From CAYLUN01 sp964386865 (GTDB lineage: Bacteria; Verrucomicrobiota; Kiritimatiellia; RFP12; UBA1067): 64,000 nucleotides of DNA. The notes under the pieces were generated by a model. The model was not told where the DNA came from. It did no database searches and worked only from the letters and a program-made list of their open reading frames with translations. Position 1 is the first letter of the stretch, and the number at the start of each line of letters is the position of its first letter. Of the stretch, positions 26,496-35,385 are shown piece by piece. A program made the translations under genes and the position numbers. The DNA lies in the NCBI GenBank assembly GCA_964386865.1, contig CAYLUN010000012.1, positions 40,044 through 104,043 of the forward strand, in the 5' to 3' direction.

Positions 26496-28163
26496 ATGAA
26501 ACGGAAGCAGTCAACGGACGTAGCCAACATGAGCCAGCCGGCAAAAGCCCCGCCGGCGACGAGGCTGTATGCGTTGCCTCCCGAGACGTCGAAGGCGAAA
26601 GCCAAGGGGGCTCGCCGTCTTCACGGGCTACAGGTTCACCCGCTCGAGTTGGAGCGGCAGAACCAGGAGCTGCGCAAAAGCGAAACGAACTTCCGCGCCT
26701 TCTTCGAGGCCCTTGGCGACATGATCGTTATCACCGACACCGCGGGCAGGATCGTGTTCACGAACCAGACCCTCGTCAGGAAACTGGGCTACAGCGCCAA
26801 GGAACTCACGCGCATGACCGTGCTGGATCTGCACCCTGCTGACCTGCGCCACGAGGCTGAAAGAACGTTTGCCGCCATGCTGCAGGGCGAGATGAACGTC
26901 TGCCCCCTACCGCTGGCAGCCAAGTGCGGCACGCAAATACCCGTTGAGACGCGGGTCTGGTTGGGCCAGTGGAGCGGCTCCGCGAGCATGTTCGGCCTCT
27001 GCAAGGATCTGAGCGTGGAGCAGGAGGCCCAGCAGAGGTTCGAGCGCCTGTTTAGAAACAACCCGGCTCTGATGGCGCTGTCAATCCTACCGGAACAGAT
27101 ATTCGTAGACGTCAACGACTCCTTCCTGAAGACGCTCGGCTTTTCAAAGGGCGACGTCGTCGGCCGAACGTCCGCCGAGCTAGGCCTGTTCCCAAATCCA
27201 AAGCAGCAGGCCATGGCAGCTGCGCGGCTGCTGTCCGAGGGCCGCATCATCGATATCGACCTGCAGGTGCGGGGCAAAGACGGGAGGCTTCTCGACGGAC
27301 TGTTCTCCGGCGAGGCGATCAGCAGCCAGGGGCGGCAGTACTTCCTCACGGTAATGCTCGATGTGACCGCGCGAAGGCAAGTGGAGGCCGCCGAAAACAT
27401 CCGCCGGCTGAACGCGGAGCTGGAGGAGCGGGTTCGCCAGCGCACCGCGACCATCCGGAGGCTCCACACGGATCTGACGCTCGCCGAGCAGCGCGAGCGC
27501 TCGCGCGTGTCCATGATCCTTCACGAAAATCTGCAGCAGCTCATGGTCGGAGCGAAGTTCCTGCTGCAGAATGCTGTGGAGCGGCTGCCGGAAGAGGATC
27601 GCAAGAGGATTGCGCGCGTGGACCAGATTCTTTCGGACTCCGTCCAGGTCGTCCGCAACCTCGCCGTGGAGCTCAGCCCTCCCATTCTGAGAGATGAGGG
27701 GCTGGCCGCCACGCTCAAATGGCTGGGACAATGGATGCTGGAAAACTACGGCCTTGCCGTGCGCGTGAGGGTCGGAACGGCCCGCAAGACGCTTTCGGAA
27801 GAGCTGTCGGTCATCCTGTATCAAGTCGTGAGGGAGCTGCTGTTCAACGTTGTCAAGCACGCCAAAGTGAAGGCGGCCGACGTCTCCATGGAGCAGGCGG
27901 GCGGACAGCTGAGAATCGCGGTCAGCGACGCTGGCGTCGGCTTCTCCCCGAACAACCCTCAGCTCTGGGCTTCGCCGGCGAACACGCTTGGCCTGATGTC
28001 GGTGCGCGAGCGCCTGGCCCTGCTGGACGGGCAGCTGGACGTCGAAAGCGCTCCAGGGCGCGGCTGCCGCATCAGCCTGCGGGTGCCGCTGACCCCCACG
28101 CGAGCCCGGGCCCTCGAGCAGGCAGGCGGATCTAAGAAGCCATTACGCTCACGCCACGCGTAG
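26496..28163 (+). CDS. PAS-PAS sensor histidine kinase of the NarX/DegS (HisKA_3) type
   Basis: 555 residues, no membrane span. A basic start and the linker HPLELERQNQELRKSE lead into PAS 1 (about 65-175; ALGDMIVITDTAGRIVFTN) and PAS 2 (about 183-297; FVDVNDSFLKTLGFSKGD). A coiled linker (LNAELEERVRQRTATIRRL) leads to the HisKA_3 motif with phosphoacceptor His343 in MILHENLQQL. The ATPase has N451 (ELLFNVVKHA), D478 (SDAGVGF) and GLMSVRERL, all intact. The partner is expected to be a LuxR/NarL-type regulator, but none is encoded in the window, so it is an orphan kinase here. Confidence 0.88.
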   Translation: MKRKQSTDVANMSQPAKAPPATRLYALPPETSKAKAKGARRLHGLQVHPLELERQNQELRKSETNFRAFFEALGDMIVITDTAGRIVFTNQTLVRKLGYSAKELTRMTVLDLHPADLRHEAERTFAAMLQGEMNVCPLPLAAKCGTQIPVETRVWLGQWSGSASMFGLCKDLSVEQEAQQRFERLFRNNPALMALSILPEQIFVDVNDSFLKTLGFSKGDVVGRTSAELGLFPNPKQQAMAAARLLSEGRIIDIDLQVRGKDGRLLDGLFSGEAISSQGRQYFLTVMLDVTARRQVEAAENIRRLNAELEERVRQRTATIRRLHTDLTLAEQRERSRVSMILHENLQQLMVGAKFLLQNAVERLPEEDRKRIARVDQILSDSVQVVRNLAVELSPPILRDEGLAATLKWLGQWMLENYGLAVRVRVGTARKTLSEELSVILYQVVRELLFNVVKHAKVKAADVSMEQAGGQLRIAVSDAGVGFSPNNPQLWASPANTLGLMSVRERLALLDGQLDVESAPGRGCRISLRVPLTPTRARALEQAGGSKKPLRSRHA

Positions 28164-28221
28164 GCGCCGGCGTTGCGCGTGCGCATCTCCCGGCAGGCAG
28201 GCGTCCGGCCTAAGCCTGCGC

Positions 28222-28250
28222 TTGACCCTCTCTTATGATTCCTTCATAAT
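28222..28250 (+). promoter_or_regulatory. Promoter of the TerB-like gene
   Basis: TTGACC at 28222-28227 and CATAAT at 28245-28250, with a 17-base spacer. Confidence 0.6.
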
Positions 28251-28293
28251 TGAAAAATTACATCCGTTTCATGGGACAGTAAGGAGGCATCGC

Positions 28294-28848
28294 ATGTTCA
28301 ACAGTGAGCTAGGGAGAACGATGGAGGACATGTTCTTCTTCGAGCGCGAGCAGACCCTGATCGAGGCGCGAAAGAAACTCGAGCAGCTTAAAGAGACCAA
28401 GGAGAACTTGGCCAAGGTATCCGGCATCCGGAACGAAGCGGTGCTGGAGAACCTGGTCGCTCTCGGCATTCGGCCGGAGACGCTGACCACGCTCTTGGCG
28501 GTTCCTTTGGCCGAGGTTGCCTGGGCAGACGGCGAGCTGCAGGAAAAGGAGCGGGATGCTCTGATCGCGTATGCGGAGAAGGCCGGCGTACGGAACAAGG
28601 ACGTCAACCCCGAGACGGTGTCGGCCTGGCTGAGGAGGAAGCCCGAGGTGGAGCTGATGAACGCCTGGGAACTCTACATCCAGGCGCTGAGCCGCGAGCT
28701 CAGCGAATCGGACCGGCTCGCGCTGAAGGAGGAGGTCATGGCCGACGCGCGTTCAATCGCGGATGCCGCCGGCGGCTTTCTGGGCTTCGGCCGGCTCTGC
28801 CAGGCGGAGCAGCGCATGTTGGCCCGGCTTGAGGCGGCGTTCGGCTGA
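28294..28848 (+). CDS. TerB-like cytoplasmic protein
   Basis: 184 residues. The ATG has a near-perfect AAGGAGG 6 bases upstream, which settles the start against the longer upstream frame. Residues about 15-45 form a charged helix or coiled coil (REQTLIEARKKLEQLKETKE). Residues about 60-175 fit the all-helical TerB fold, with the typical LAEVAWADGELQEKERDAL signature. The family is linked to tellurite and stress responses and to metal-dependent membrane-associated complexes, but biochemistry is thin. It has its own promoter and no Ter partner genes nearby. Confidence 0.7.
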   Translation: MFNSELGRTMEDMFFFEREQTLIEARKKLEQLKETKENLAKVSGIRNEAVLENLVALGIRPETLTTLLAVPLAEVAWADGELQEKERDALIAYAEKAGVRNKDVNPETVSAWLRRKPEVELMNAWELYIQALSRELSESDRLALKEEVMADARSIADAAGGFLGFGRLCQAEQRMLARLEAAFG

Positions 28849-28917
28849 ACGGCGCGCCCCCGCGCTTGCCCGCTTTTGACTCCACGCGACGCTTCGGCTC
28901 TGCTACACTACGACCGC

Positions 28918-29607
28918 ATGAATGCCCTTATTTTCGACATGGACGGCGTGCTCGCCGACAACTCGGACTTTCATGTGCAGGCCTGGACGGTCTACTCGCG
29001 CCAGTACGGGCGCGAACTGAGCGTCGACGACGTCAAGAGCCGGCTCGGCTTCAACAATCGCGAGTACATGCGGTTCGTGCTCGGGCGGGAGCCCTCCGAA
29101 GCTGAAGTCCTCAAGTCCACGATCGAGAAAGAGGCGCTGTACCGCGAGATCTACCGCCGGCACCTCGCGACCCCGCCCGGCCTCCTCGCGCTGCTCGGCG
29201 CCGCGAAACGCAGCGGCCTCGCCTGCGGCGTCGCCACCTCGGCGCCGGAGGACAATGTCCGCTTCGTGCTCGACGGCCTCCAGCTCCGCCCCTTCTTCCG
29301 GGAGATCGTAGACGCTTCGCAGGTGAAGCACTGCAAGCCCGACCCCGAGATATACCTGAAAGCCTCCGAGCGCCTCGGCATCCCGCCCGCCCGGTGCCTC
29401 GTGTTCGAAGACGCCATCGCGGGCATCCAAGCGGGAAACGCGGCGGGCATGCGCGTGATCGCGCTCACCACGTCTTACCCCGCCAGCATCCTTGCGGCAC
29501 ACAAGCCCGCCGCGATCATATCGTCGTTCACCGACCTCGCGAAGCCCGGCCCCGCCGCCGACTTGCTCGCGTCCGTGACCGGCCAGCGGCTGCTGCTGCA
29601 AAACTAA
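28918..29607 (+). CDS. HAD-family hydrolase, beta-phosphoglucomutase-like
   Basis: 229 residues. HAD motif I is FDMDGVLAD at residues 5-13 (Asp6 nucleophile, Asp8 acid/base). Motif II is at TSAPEDNV, and motif III/IV are at KHCKPDPEIYL and VFEDAIAGIQAG. The helical cap lies between motifs I and II. It fits the PgmB/GS1 phosphatase group, acting on sugar phosphates such as beta-glucose-1-phosphate. TACACT at 28904-28909 sits 8 bases before the ATG and suggests a leaderless or very short-leader transcript. Convergent with the amidohydrolase. Confidence 0.85.
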   Translation: MNALIFDMDGVLADNSDFHVQAWTVYSRQYGRELSVDDVKSRLGFNNREYMRFVLGREPSEAEVLKSTIEKEALYREIYRRHLATPPGLLALLGAAKRSGLACGVATSAPEDNVRFVLDGLQLRPFFREIVDASQVKHCKPDPEIYLKASERLGIPPARCLVFEDAIAGIQAGNAAGMRVIALTTSYPASILAAHKPAAIISSFTDLAKPGPAADLLASVTGQRLLLQN

Positions 29608-29623
29608 CGGCCTACAGCCTCCC

Positions 29624-31246
29624 TCACCCCCGCTCCAGAAACCGCCCGCGGCGCTCGCCGGTGAACTGGCCGCTGTCGTACGACACCGCGCCGTTCACGA
29701 CCACCTGCCGCATGCCGACCGAGAATTGGTGCGGCTTCGCGTAGGTCGCCTGATCGCAAAAGGCCGCCTCGTCGAACACCGCGAGATCGGCAAACGCGCC
29801 GACCCGCAAGACGCCGCGGCCGCGGATGCCGAACGCCGCCGCAGGCAGCCCCGTCATGCGGCGCACGGCCTCTTCCAGCGAGCCGATTCTCTCCAGGCCT
29901 GACGCGTAGCCCTGCATCACGCGCAGGAAACGCGGCATGGTGCCGTAGGCCCGCGGATGCGGATGGTCTTTTCCGAGCGGGCCCCACGGCGCACGCACCG
30001 ACGCGTCGCTTCCGGCCATGACCCACGGCTCACCGTAGATGCGCCGCAGGTTCTCCTCGCACATGCCGAAGAAGAAGGCGCCGGTGCGCGTCTCGTCCAG
30101 GTCGATGAACCGGCAGGCCGTCGCGCCCGGCGTCAGCCCCAGCGCCTGCGCCGCTTCGGCCACCGTGCGCCCGCTGAAGCGCCGGACCTCGTCGCTCCAG
30201 CCTCCGCCGACCATCACCTCCGACCAGTCGCGCCCCTCCTCGTTCAGCGCGTCCTCGACCCGCCTGCGCGTCTCCGCATGGCGCAGACAGCTCAGGATCG
30301 CGTCGCGCCCGCCGGCCGACGCCCAGTCGGGCAGCACCACGTCGAGGTCTGTTCCCGCCGCCGTGTAGGGGTAACGGTCCGCATGCACGTGGAGGCCCTC
30401 TCCGCGCGCCGCGTTGATCCGCGCCAGCGCCGCCTCGACCTTATGCCAGTTGTCCCTGCCGGAGGTCTTGAGGTGGGAAATCTGGGCGCGCACGCCCGTC
30501 TCGCGAGCCAGGCGAACTACGTCGTCGAGCGACTCCAGCAGCTGATCGCCCTCGCTGCGCATATGCGTCGCGTACACGCCGCCGCGCGCGGCCGCCGCGC
30601 GCACAAGCGCCAGCACCTCGTCATCCGCCGCGTGCTTGCCGGGCGGGTACAGAAGGCCGGTCGTGAAGCCCCAGCCGCCCTCGTCCAGCGCCTGCTCCAG
30701 CCGCCGCCGCATCTCGCGCACCTCGTCCGGCGTCGCCGCGCGAGGCTCATAGCCCATGACGCCGGCTCGCAGCGTGTTGTGGCCGAGGAACTGCACCGTG
30801 TTAACCGCCGGGCGAACCGCATCGAACAGCTCGCGGTAACCCGCCACGGTTGTCCACGTCGGCCCCGGGCTCTCGGCCCATTTCACATATCCGGCTAGGT
30901 GAGACGGGTAGGTTTGGGAGGCCCAGTCGGAGGAGAGGCGGGCCTGACCCAGGCGCGGCACAGCCGAGCCGCCGCACTGGCCGTTGACCTCGGTGGTAAT
31001 TCCCTGCGAAAGCTTGCTCGGAGCGTCAGGCTCCAGAAGCAGATAGGCGTCGGAGTGCGCGTGCGCGTCAATGAAGCCCGGGGCCACCACGAGGCCGGAC
31101 GCGTCGATCACGCGCGGCGCCTGGGCTCCTGAAAGGTCGCCGATCGCGGAGATGCGCTCTCCCGTGACCGCCACGTCAGCGCCCCGTTCGGGAACGCCCG
31201 TGCCGTCCACCAACCGCCCGCCACGTATGATCAGGTCGAAGGACAC
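29624..31246 (-). CDS. D-aminoacylase / N-acyl-D-amino-acid deacylase family amidohydrolase
   Basis: 540 residues, cytoplasmic. An amidohydrolase TIM barrel with the metal-binding FIDAHAHSD (His62, His64), the downstream HMRSEGD and HLKTSGRDN strands, the barrel stretch HADRYPYTAAGTDLD and the late GSDASVRAPWG (metal or catalytic Asp). The small beta domain is built from both ends (LIIRGGRLVDGTG; LRVGAFADLAVFDE). It would hydrolyse N-acyl-D-amino acids or related amides, possibly for peptidoglycan or D-amino-acid turnover. Its start lies within the last 16 bases of the preceding zinc-finger gene, so the two are translationally coupled. Confidence 0.87.
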   Translation of the reverse strand: MSFDLIIRGGRLVDGTGVPERGADVAVTGERISAIGDLSGAQAPRVIDASGLVVAPGFIDAHAHSDAYLLLEPDAPSKLSQGITTEVNGQCGGSAVPRLGQARLSSDWASQTYPSHLAGYVKWAESPGPTWTTVAGYRELFDAVRPAVNTVQFLGHNTLRAGVMGYEPRAATPDEVREMRRRLEQALDEGGWGFTTGLLYPPGKHAADDEVLALVRAAAARGGVYATHMRSEGDQLLESLDDVVRLARETGVRAQISHLKTSGRDNWHKVEAALARINAARGEGLHVHADRYPYTAAGTDLDVVLPDWASAGGRDAILSCLRHAETRRRVEDALNEEGRDWSEVMVGGGWSDEVRRFSGRTVAEAAQALGLTPGATACRFIDLDETRTGAFFFGMCEENLRRIYGEPWVMAGSDASVRAPWGPLGKDHPHPRAYGTMPRFLRVMQGYASGLERIGSLEEAVRRMTGLPAAAFGIRGRGVLRVGAFADLAVFDEAAFCDQATYAKPHQFSVGMRQVVVNGAVSYDSGQFTGERRGRFLERG

Positions 31247-31764
31247 TCTCCCCCCAGCGTCTTGGTCCCGCTCAGCAGCGCGACAACCTGTTGCTGCACC
31301 TCACCGAGACGGTCGAGGCGCAGGCGCGGATCGAGAACCACAAAGGTGTCGCCGCTTCTCTTGTGCTCATAGACTCTGAGGATGCCGCCGCTCTCGTGCG
31401 GCTTGGCGTCGCGCTCGACGAGCTGCTTACCCCGCTCCAGCATCACCGCCAGCACGTAAACCACGTTGCTCATCGCGGGATCCTCGAGCGTGATGAGCCG
31501 GCGCAGCAGGCTCTCGGCGTTCTCTTTCTTGACCGGCTCGTTCCTTGCCTGCGACGGTGCGGGCGCCGCGTACTCGCCCTCCCACATGCTGAACGGCTCC
31601 CAGTCGCGCGGCGTGCTCTGCCAGCAGGCCGGGTGGCAGTCCAGCCGCTCGTACGCGTTCTCGGTCTCGCGCAGCGCCGACACGCACGGCTTCTTGTCCG
31701 CCAGCGGCTGCGCGCAGATCGAACAGACATGCCCTCTCGGGCGGATATTCCACTCTTGTGCCAT
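31231..31764 (-). CDS. Small zinc-ribbon protein, conserved hypothetical
   Basis: 177 residues from the ATG at 31764; the longer frame upstream is low-quality coding sequence and was discarded. It opens with CSICAQPLADKKPC (Cys14, Cys17, Cys27) and HPACW (His44, Cys47), which together can bind one zinc. The rest is helical (ESLLRRLITLEDPAMSNVVY, VLAVMLERGKQLV) and ends with a small strand region (VYEHKRSGDTFVVLDP). I recognise the pattern only as a conserved hypothetical. It overlaps the amidohydrolase start, so a joint role is possible but unproven. Confidence 0.65.
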   Translation of the reverse strand: MAQEWNIRPRGHVCSICAQPLADKKPCVSALRETENAYERLDCHPACWQSTPRDWEPFSMWEGEYAAPAPSQARNEPVKKENAESLLRRLITLEDPAMSNVVYVLAVMLERGKQLVERDAKPHESGGILRVYEHKRSGDTFVVLDPRLRLDRLGEVQQQVVALLSGTKTLGGECPST

Positions 31765-31870
31765 GCGCCTCAGTATAGCAGAAACGCGCCCGGCAGACAT
31801 CTGCGGTTTTTCACCGGAGCCCCTTGCGTATCGACGGGCTGCGCCCCCCGCCCCAGTGGGGCTCGGTCTC

Positions 31871-34123
31871 TCACGTCTCGGCCAATACGGGCTCACCCTC
31901 CACAACCGGGCCGGCTGCGCCGCCCTGATTCTGGGCCTTGCGCCTAGAGGCGGAAACTGACTTTGCCTCACGCAGAATATCAATCAGACGCTCAAGCCGA
32001 ATCGGCTTAGAAATATAGTCGTCCAGACCGGCCTGCAGGTAACGCTCGCGGTCACCTTGGAGCGCGTGCGCCGTCAGCGCGACAATGACGGGCTGCCGGC
32101 TCAAAGGCACCTCCCTGCGGATGCGCACAGTAGCTTGCTCGCCATCCAGTTTAGGCATCTGAATATCCATTAGAACGACGTCGTACTCCCCTTCGGCAAC
32201 AGCCCGGACCGCTTGCCCCCCGTCAGCGACCACGTCAGCCTCATACCCGAGTTTACGCAGGATGCTGACCGCCACCTGCACGTTCACCTCGTTGTCCTCG
32301 GCCAGCAGGATCTTAAGCGGGTACTTTTGGCTGAAGGTCCGGCTCAGCTGTCTGACAAGCGTTTTCGCTGACGCCGGCTTCTGGGCTGCGTGCTCGGCCA
32401 ATGCCTTCGTGATAGCCTTGTGCAGAAGCATGGCCGGCACCGGTTTGGTGAGGCACTCCGGATCAGCCGCCCCGTCCAATTCGCCCTTCTCTCCCTCGGA
32501 CAGCAACAGGATCACGGGCAGCCGCGGCCTATTGGGAAGGCCCTGGATCTCCTCAAGGAGCCGGAAGACGTTATAGTCGATAATATCGGAGTCGAGAAGC
32601 ACAAGATCAACGGGATGGGAAGAGCTCAAGAGATCTAGGGCCGCCGACCCCGTGACCGTCGTGGAAGCCTCCATTCCCCACACGACGAGCTGCTCGGACA
32701 ACGTCCTGCGACTCGCCGTATTGCCCTCCACAATCAGAATGCGGCTCTTCTCTTGTGCGCATTCCAACCCGCCGGCGGCGGGAGCCGCGAGCCAAATGTC
32801 GCGATGCACGATAACCGAGAACTGAAACACGCTTCCCTGTCCCGCAACGCCAGAGCTCTCGACGGAGATCGTCCCGCCCATCATCTCGCAGAGCCCTTTG
32901 CTGATCACCAACCCGAGGCCAGTTCCCCCAAAACGCCGCGTCGCAGAGGTGTCAACTTGGCTAAACGGCTGGAATAGCAGCTTCTGATGCTGCGGCAGAA
33001 TTCCAACTCCCGTATCGCGCACGGAGAACGAAAGGCAGCACTTCTCGTGCTCGAGCAGATTGCCGCTCACACTAATGTCGACCGATCCCCGTTCGGTGAA
33101 TTTGATCGCGTTACCGACAAGGTTGACGAGGATCTGGCGCACCCGACCCACGTCGCCGACCCAACACTTCTCAAGAGACGGATCGATGCGATACCCGACC
33201 TTGAGCTTCTTCTTCGCGGCTGCCGGCACAACCACGCGGAGAGACTCATCCAGACAGTGGCGAAGGTCAAAAGAAGCCGCCTCCAAAACAATCTTGTTGG
33301 CCTCGATCTTCGAGTAATCGAGCACCTCGTTGACTACGACCAGCAGTGCCTCCGCGCTCGCGCGTATCGTGTCCGCATATTCCCGCTGCTCGTCGTCGAG
33401 GTCCGTGGTCATCAGCAGCCCCGACATCCCGATCACGCCGTTGAGCGGCGTCCGGATCTCATGGCTCATGTTCGCGAGGAACTGCCCCTTCGCGCGGCTC
33501 GCCTGCTGGATCTCCAAGTTCATCTTTTCGAGATCCCGCGAGTTCTGCCGTAATCGTTCCTGACTCCGCCGAATCACGGACACGTCGTCCAGCATAACAA
33601 CCGCTTGCTTAACGCCCCCAATGTCTACCGGCTCCGCACACACACTCAGCCAGACGCTACGCAACCCATCCTTAAGCAAGAGGGCCAGCTTCACTTCCAG
33701 GCCCCTAATTGACTTGCCTTCGGAAAAAACGGCTTGAAGCTCCCTGCGCAGGGAACAGCAGGGGCAATCCGAGCCCTCCACACACTTATTGCCAAGAGGG
33801 CCGACGCTGGCACACACGAAGATCTGCCCGAACTTGAGATGTTGCGGCGACCTTCCCCACTGGGCGGTCATCATCGCGCCCGCCGCAACGTTCGCCTGCA
33901 CCACATTCAGGCTCTCGTCGAAGATGAGCATATTTGCGGGGGATGCCTCGAAATAGACGTCCTGACGGGGCTGCTGTGCAGGGACGCCCTTCGCCAGCCA
34001 ACGCGTCCGTCGCAACACTGCGGCAAGCAGAAACACGACGGCGAGAAGCGGTACCGCAAGGGCGAGAAGCAACAACTGCGGGGAGGCTGGAAGAACGAAA
34101 CATAAGACGAGCAGGTCAACCAT
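31871..34123 (-). CDS. Membrane-anchored hybrid histidine kinase with two receivers
   Basis: 750 residues. An N-terminal hydrophobic segment (about 3-37) is followed by a PAS-like domain with a cysteine cluster (KCVEGSDCPCCSLR, residues 113-126) typical of one PAS subfamily that may sense redox state or metal. The core is standard: His221 in NMSHEIRTPLNGVIG, N338 in NLVGNAIKFTERG, D370 in RDTGVGI, and GGTGLGL. Receiver 1 (about 460-575) keeps phospho-Asp511 and Lys560, but its acidic pocket reads IVEGN where DD is usual. Receiver 2 (about 603-720) is complete (AEDNEVN, Asp653, SKPI). No output domain, so it should pass phosphate to a separate protein. The upstream DNA is AT-rich. Confidence 0.9.
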   Translation of the reverse strand: MVDLLVLCFVLPASPQLLLLALAVPLLAVVFLLAAVLRRTRWLAKGVPAQQPRQDVYFEASPANMLIFDESLNVVQANVAAGAMMTAQWGRSPQHLKFGQIFVCASVGPLGNKCVEGSDCPCCSLRRELQAVFSEGKSIRGLEVKLALLLKDGLRSVWLSVCAEPVDIGGVKQAVVMLDDVSVIRRSQERLRQNSRDLEKMNLEIQQASRAKGQFLANMSHEIRTPLNGVIGMSGLLMTTDLDDEQREYADTIRASAEALLVVVNEVLDYSKIEANKIVLEAASFDLRHCLDESLRVVVPAAAKKKLKVGYRIDPSLEKCWVGDVGRVRQILVNLVGNAIKFTERGSVDISVSGNLLEHEKCCLSFSVRDTGVGILPQHQKLLFQPFSQVDTSATRRFGGTGLGLVISKGLCEMMGGTISVESSGVAGQGSVFQFSVIVHRDIWLAAPAAGGLECAQEKSRILIVEGNTASRRTLSEQLVVWGMEASTTVTGSAALDLLSSSHPVDLVLLDSDIIDYNVFRLLEEIQGLPNRPRLPVILLLSEGEKGELDGAADPECLTKPVPAMLLHKAITKALAEHAAQKPASAKTLVRQLSRTFSQKYPLKILLAEDNEVNVQVAVSILRKLGYEADVVADGGQAVRAVAEGEYDVVLMDIQMPKLDGEQATVRIRREVPLSRQPVIVALTAHALQGDRERYLQAGLDDYISKPIRLERLIDILREAKSVSASRRKAQNQGGAAGPVVEGEPVLAET

Positions 34124-34235
34124 ATGATTACAAATTTCTCTGTCTCAAAACATTAAATACAACCGACAAACTACTTCATGTTGATTAACTATATATGATC
34201 GGCTATCGCATAGTCAATACCCATGATTACTGCTT

Positions 34236-34886
34236 TTGGTGAAGGTGTTGCGCGCCGTCTTTGCCTGCGCCATGAACGAAGGCTTCGTGGTCGGCAACGC
34301 ATTCAAGTTGAAACCTCTCGATGCCGATTCCGTGGAAAAGCAGGCGTTCGCCCTCCAGCAGGTTCAGCGGCTCATGGATGTAGCAGATCCCGAATGGCGC
34401 TCACTGATTACGTTTGGAATCTTCACCGGCCAACGGCTGGGCGACCTTGTGGCGCTCACGTGGTCACAGATCGACCTTAACCGAAAAGAAGTCCTTTTCA
34501 AAACCGAGAAGACAAGTCGGCGGGTGGCGATCCTGGCCAACGAAGCGTTATGGGCGCATATCCTCACCATGAAGCGCGGCACCCCTACCGCACCTCTGCA
34601 CGCAAGAGCCTACGAGGTCAAAGCGGCTCACGGCATAGGGCTTGTTTCCAAAGATTTCACACGGCTGATGGTAATAGCCGGACTTTGTGCGGCGAAGCCC
34701 AACAACAAGAAACGCGAGAAGAAAGGCGACGTGTCGCGGGAGGTCAACCCGCTGACCTTCCACAGCCTGCGCCATGCCGCCGCCACCTGGCTGCGTGACG
34801 CCGGAGTATCGGAGAACCTCGCCGCCTCCCATTGCTGGACAATCCACTCCACACCGCGCAGCATGGGCTCGTCCGCGCTGGCATAA
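34236..34886 (+). pseudogene. Tyrosine recombinase fragment, truncated at both ends
   Basis: The frame opens at TTG and lacks most of the N-terminal core-binding domain (only AVFACAMNEGFVVGNAFK remains). The catalytic domain shows the first Arg (FTGQRLGDLVALTW) and the HSLRHAAATWLRDAG box (His, Arg). It then stops matching at about base 34825, before the second His and the nucleophilic Tyr, where it runs into DNA that codes on the other strand. So it cannot be active. The last 20 codons are nonsense. The surrounding AT-rich DNA supports a foreign origin. Confidence 0.8.
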
Positions 34887-35051
34887 CGCACGGGAAAGTC
34901 GAGTCGCTCGGCGACCTGCTGCGCCAGCATGGACTTGCCCACCTGACGCGGCCCCGCCACGACCTGGATAAAGGCGGCGCGGCTCATGCAGTCGCGCCGC
35001 GAGCACCGCGCCCTGTGGGCGCCGATAAAGTTCTTTCTTTTTGCTCTTCAT
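34817..35051 (-). pseudogene. N-terminal fragment of an AAA ATPase (DUF4143 type), frameshifted
   Basis: From ATG 35051 the frame reads LAARLHEPR, then one extra base shifts it before FIQVVAGPRQVGKSM (Walker A, GPRQVGKS). Homology goes on through RYASADEPML and WIVQQWEAAR and ends at the junction with the integrase fragment near 34820. The rest of the ATPase and the DUF4143 domain are gone. Such stand-alone ATPases are frequent in accessory DNA. The 5' side has an inverted repeat operator just before the start codon. Confidence 0.8.
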
Positions 35052-35054
35052 GGT

Positions 35055-35081
35055 GAGTATTCTTACTCAACATCCTGAGTA
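35055..35081 (-). promoter_or_regulatory. Triple GAGTA/TACTC operator-like repeat before the ATPase fragment
   Basis: GAGTA (35055-35059), TACTC (35064-35068) and GAGTA (35077-35081) alternate. TACTCA/TGAGTA form a perfect 6-base dyad around ACATCC. Likely autoregulatory DNA of the former ATPase gene. Confidence 0.45.
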
Positions 35082-35385
35082 GTTTAAGTAAAAATCGTCA
35101 CAGAACTGTTTACGAAACGTTGCCTCATTATTCCTGAAGCTGCAAGTATTCCCGTTTGATAAATTTAAGATTATTAAGATATTCAGATTCTGCCGGTGGT
35201 CACTGGCTAAACTCGAAGCCGCCTCGAGCCCGCAGGCCCATGTCCCGGCAAGTCCACCCGCTGCCATTAGCGCAGCATCACCATCGCAACCCCGTATGCT
35301 GACAGACAAAACCGGAGCCGGGCGGCCCCGACCCAGGGTCGCTGCATGACAGTGGTCGTTAACTTACTATGGTCGTCTAGTCTAT
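35082..35385. other. AT-rich noncoding stretch
   Basis: About 300 bases of clearly lower GC than the flanks. I find no convincing gene: an 80-codon minus-strand frame has no family features. Probably leftover accessory DNA, continuing the integrase/ATPase scar. Confidence 0.5.

Noticed and set aside
35067..35309. 80-codon minus-strand frame in the AT-rich scar
   Set aside because: No ribosome binding site, no family features and an AT-rich noncoding composition.
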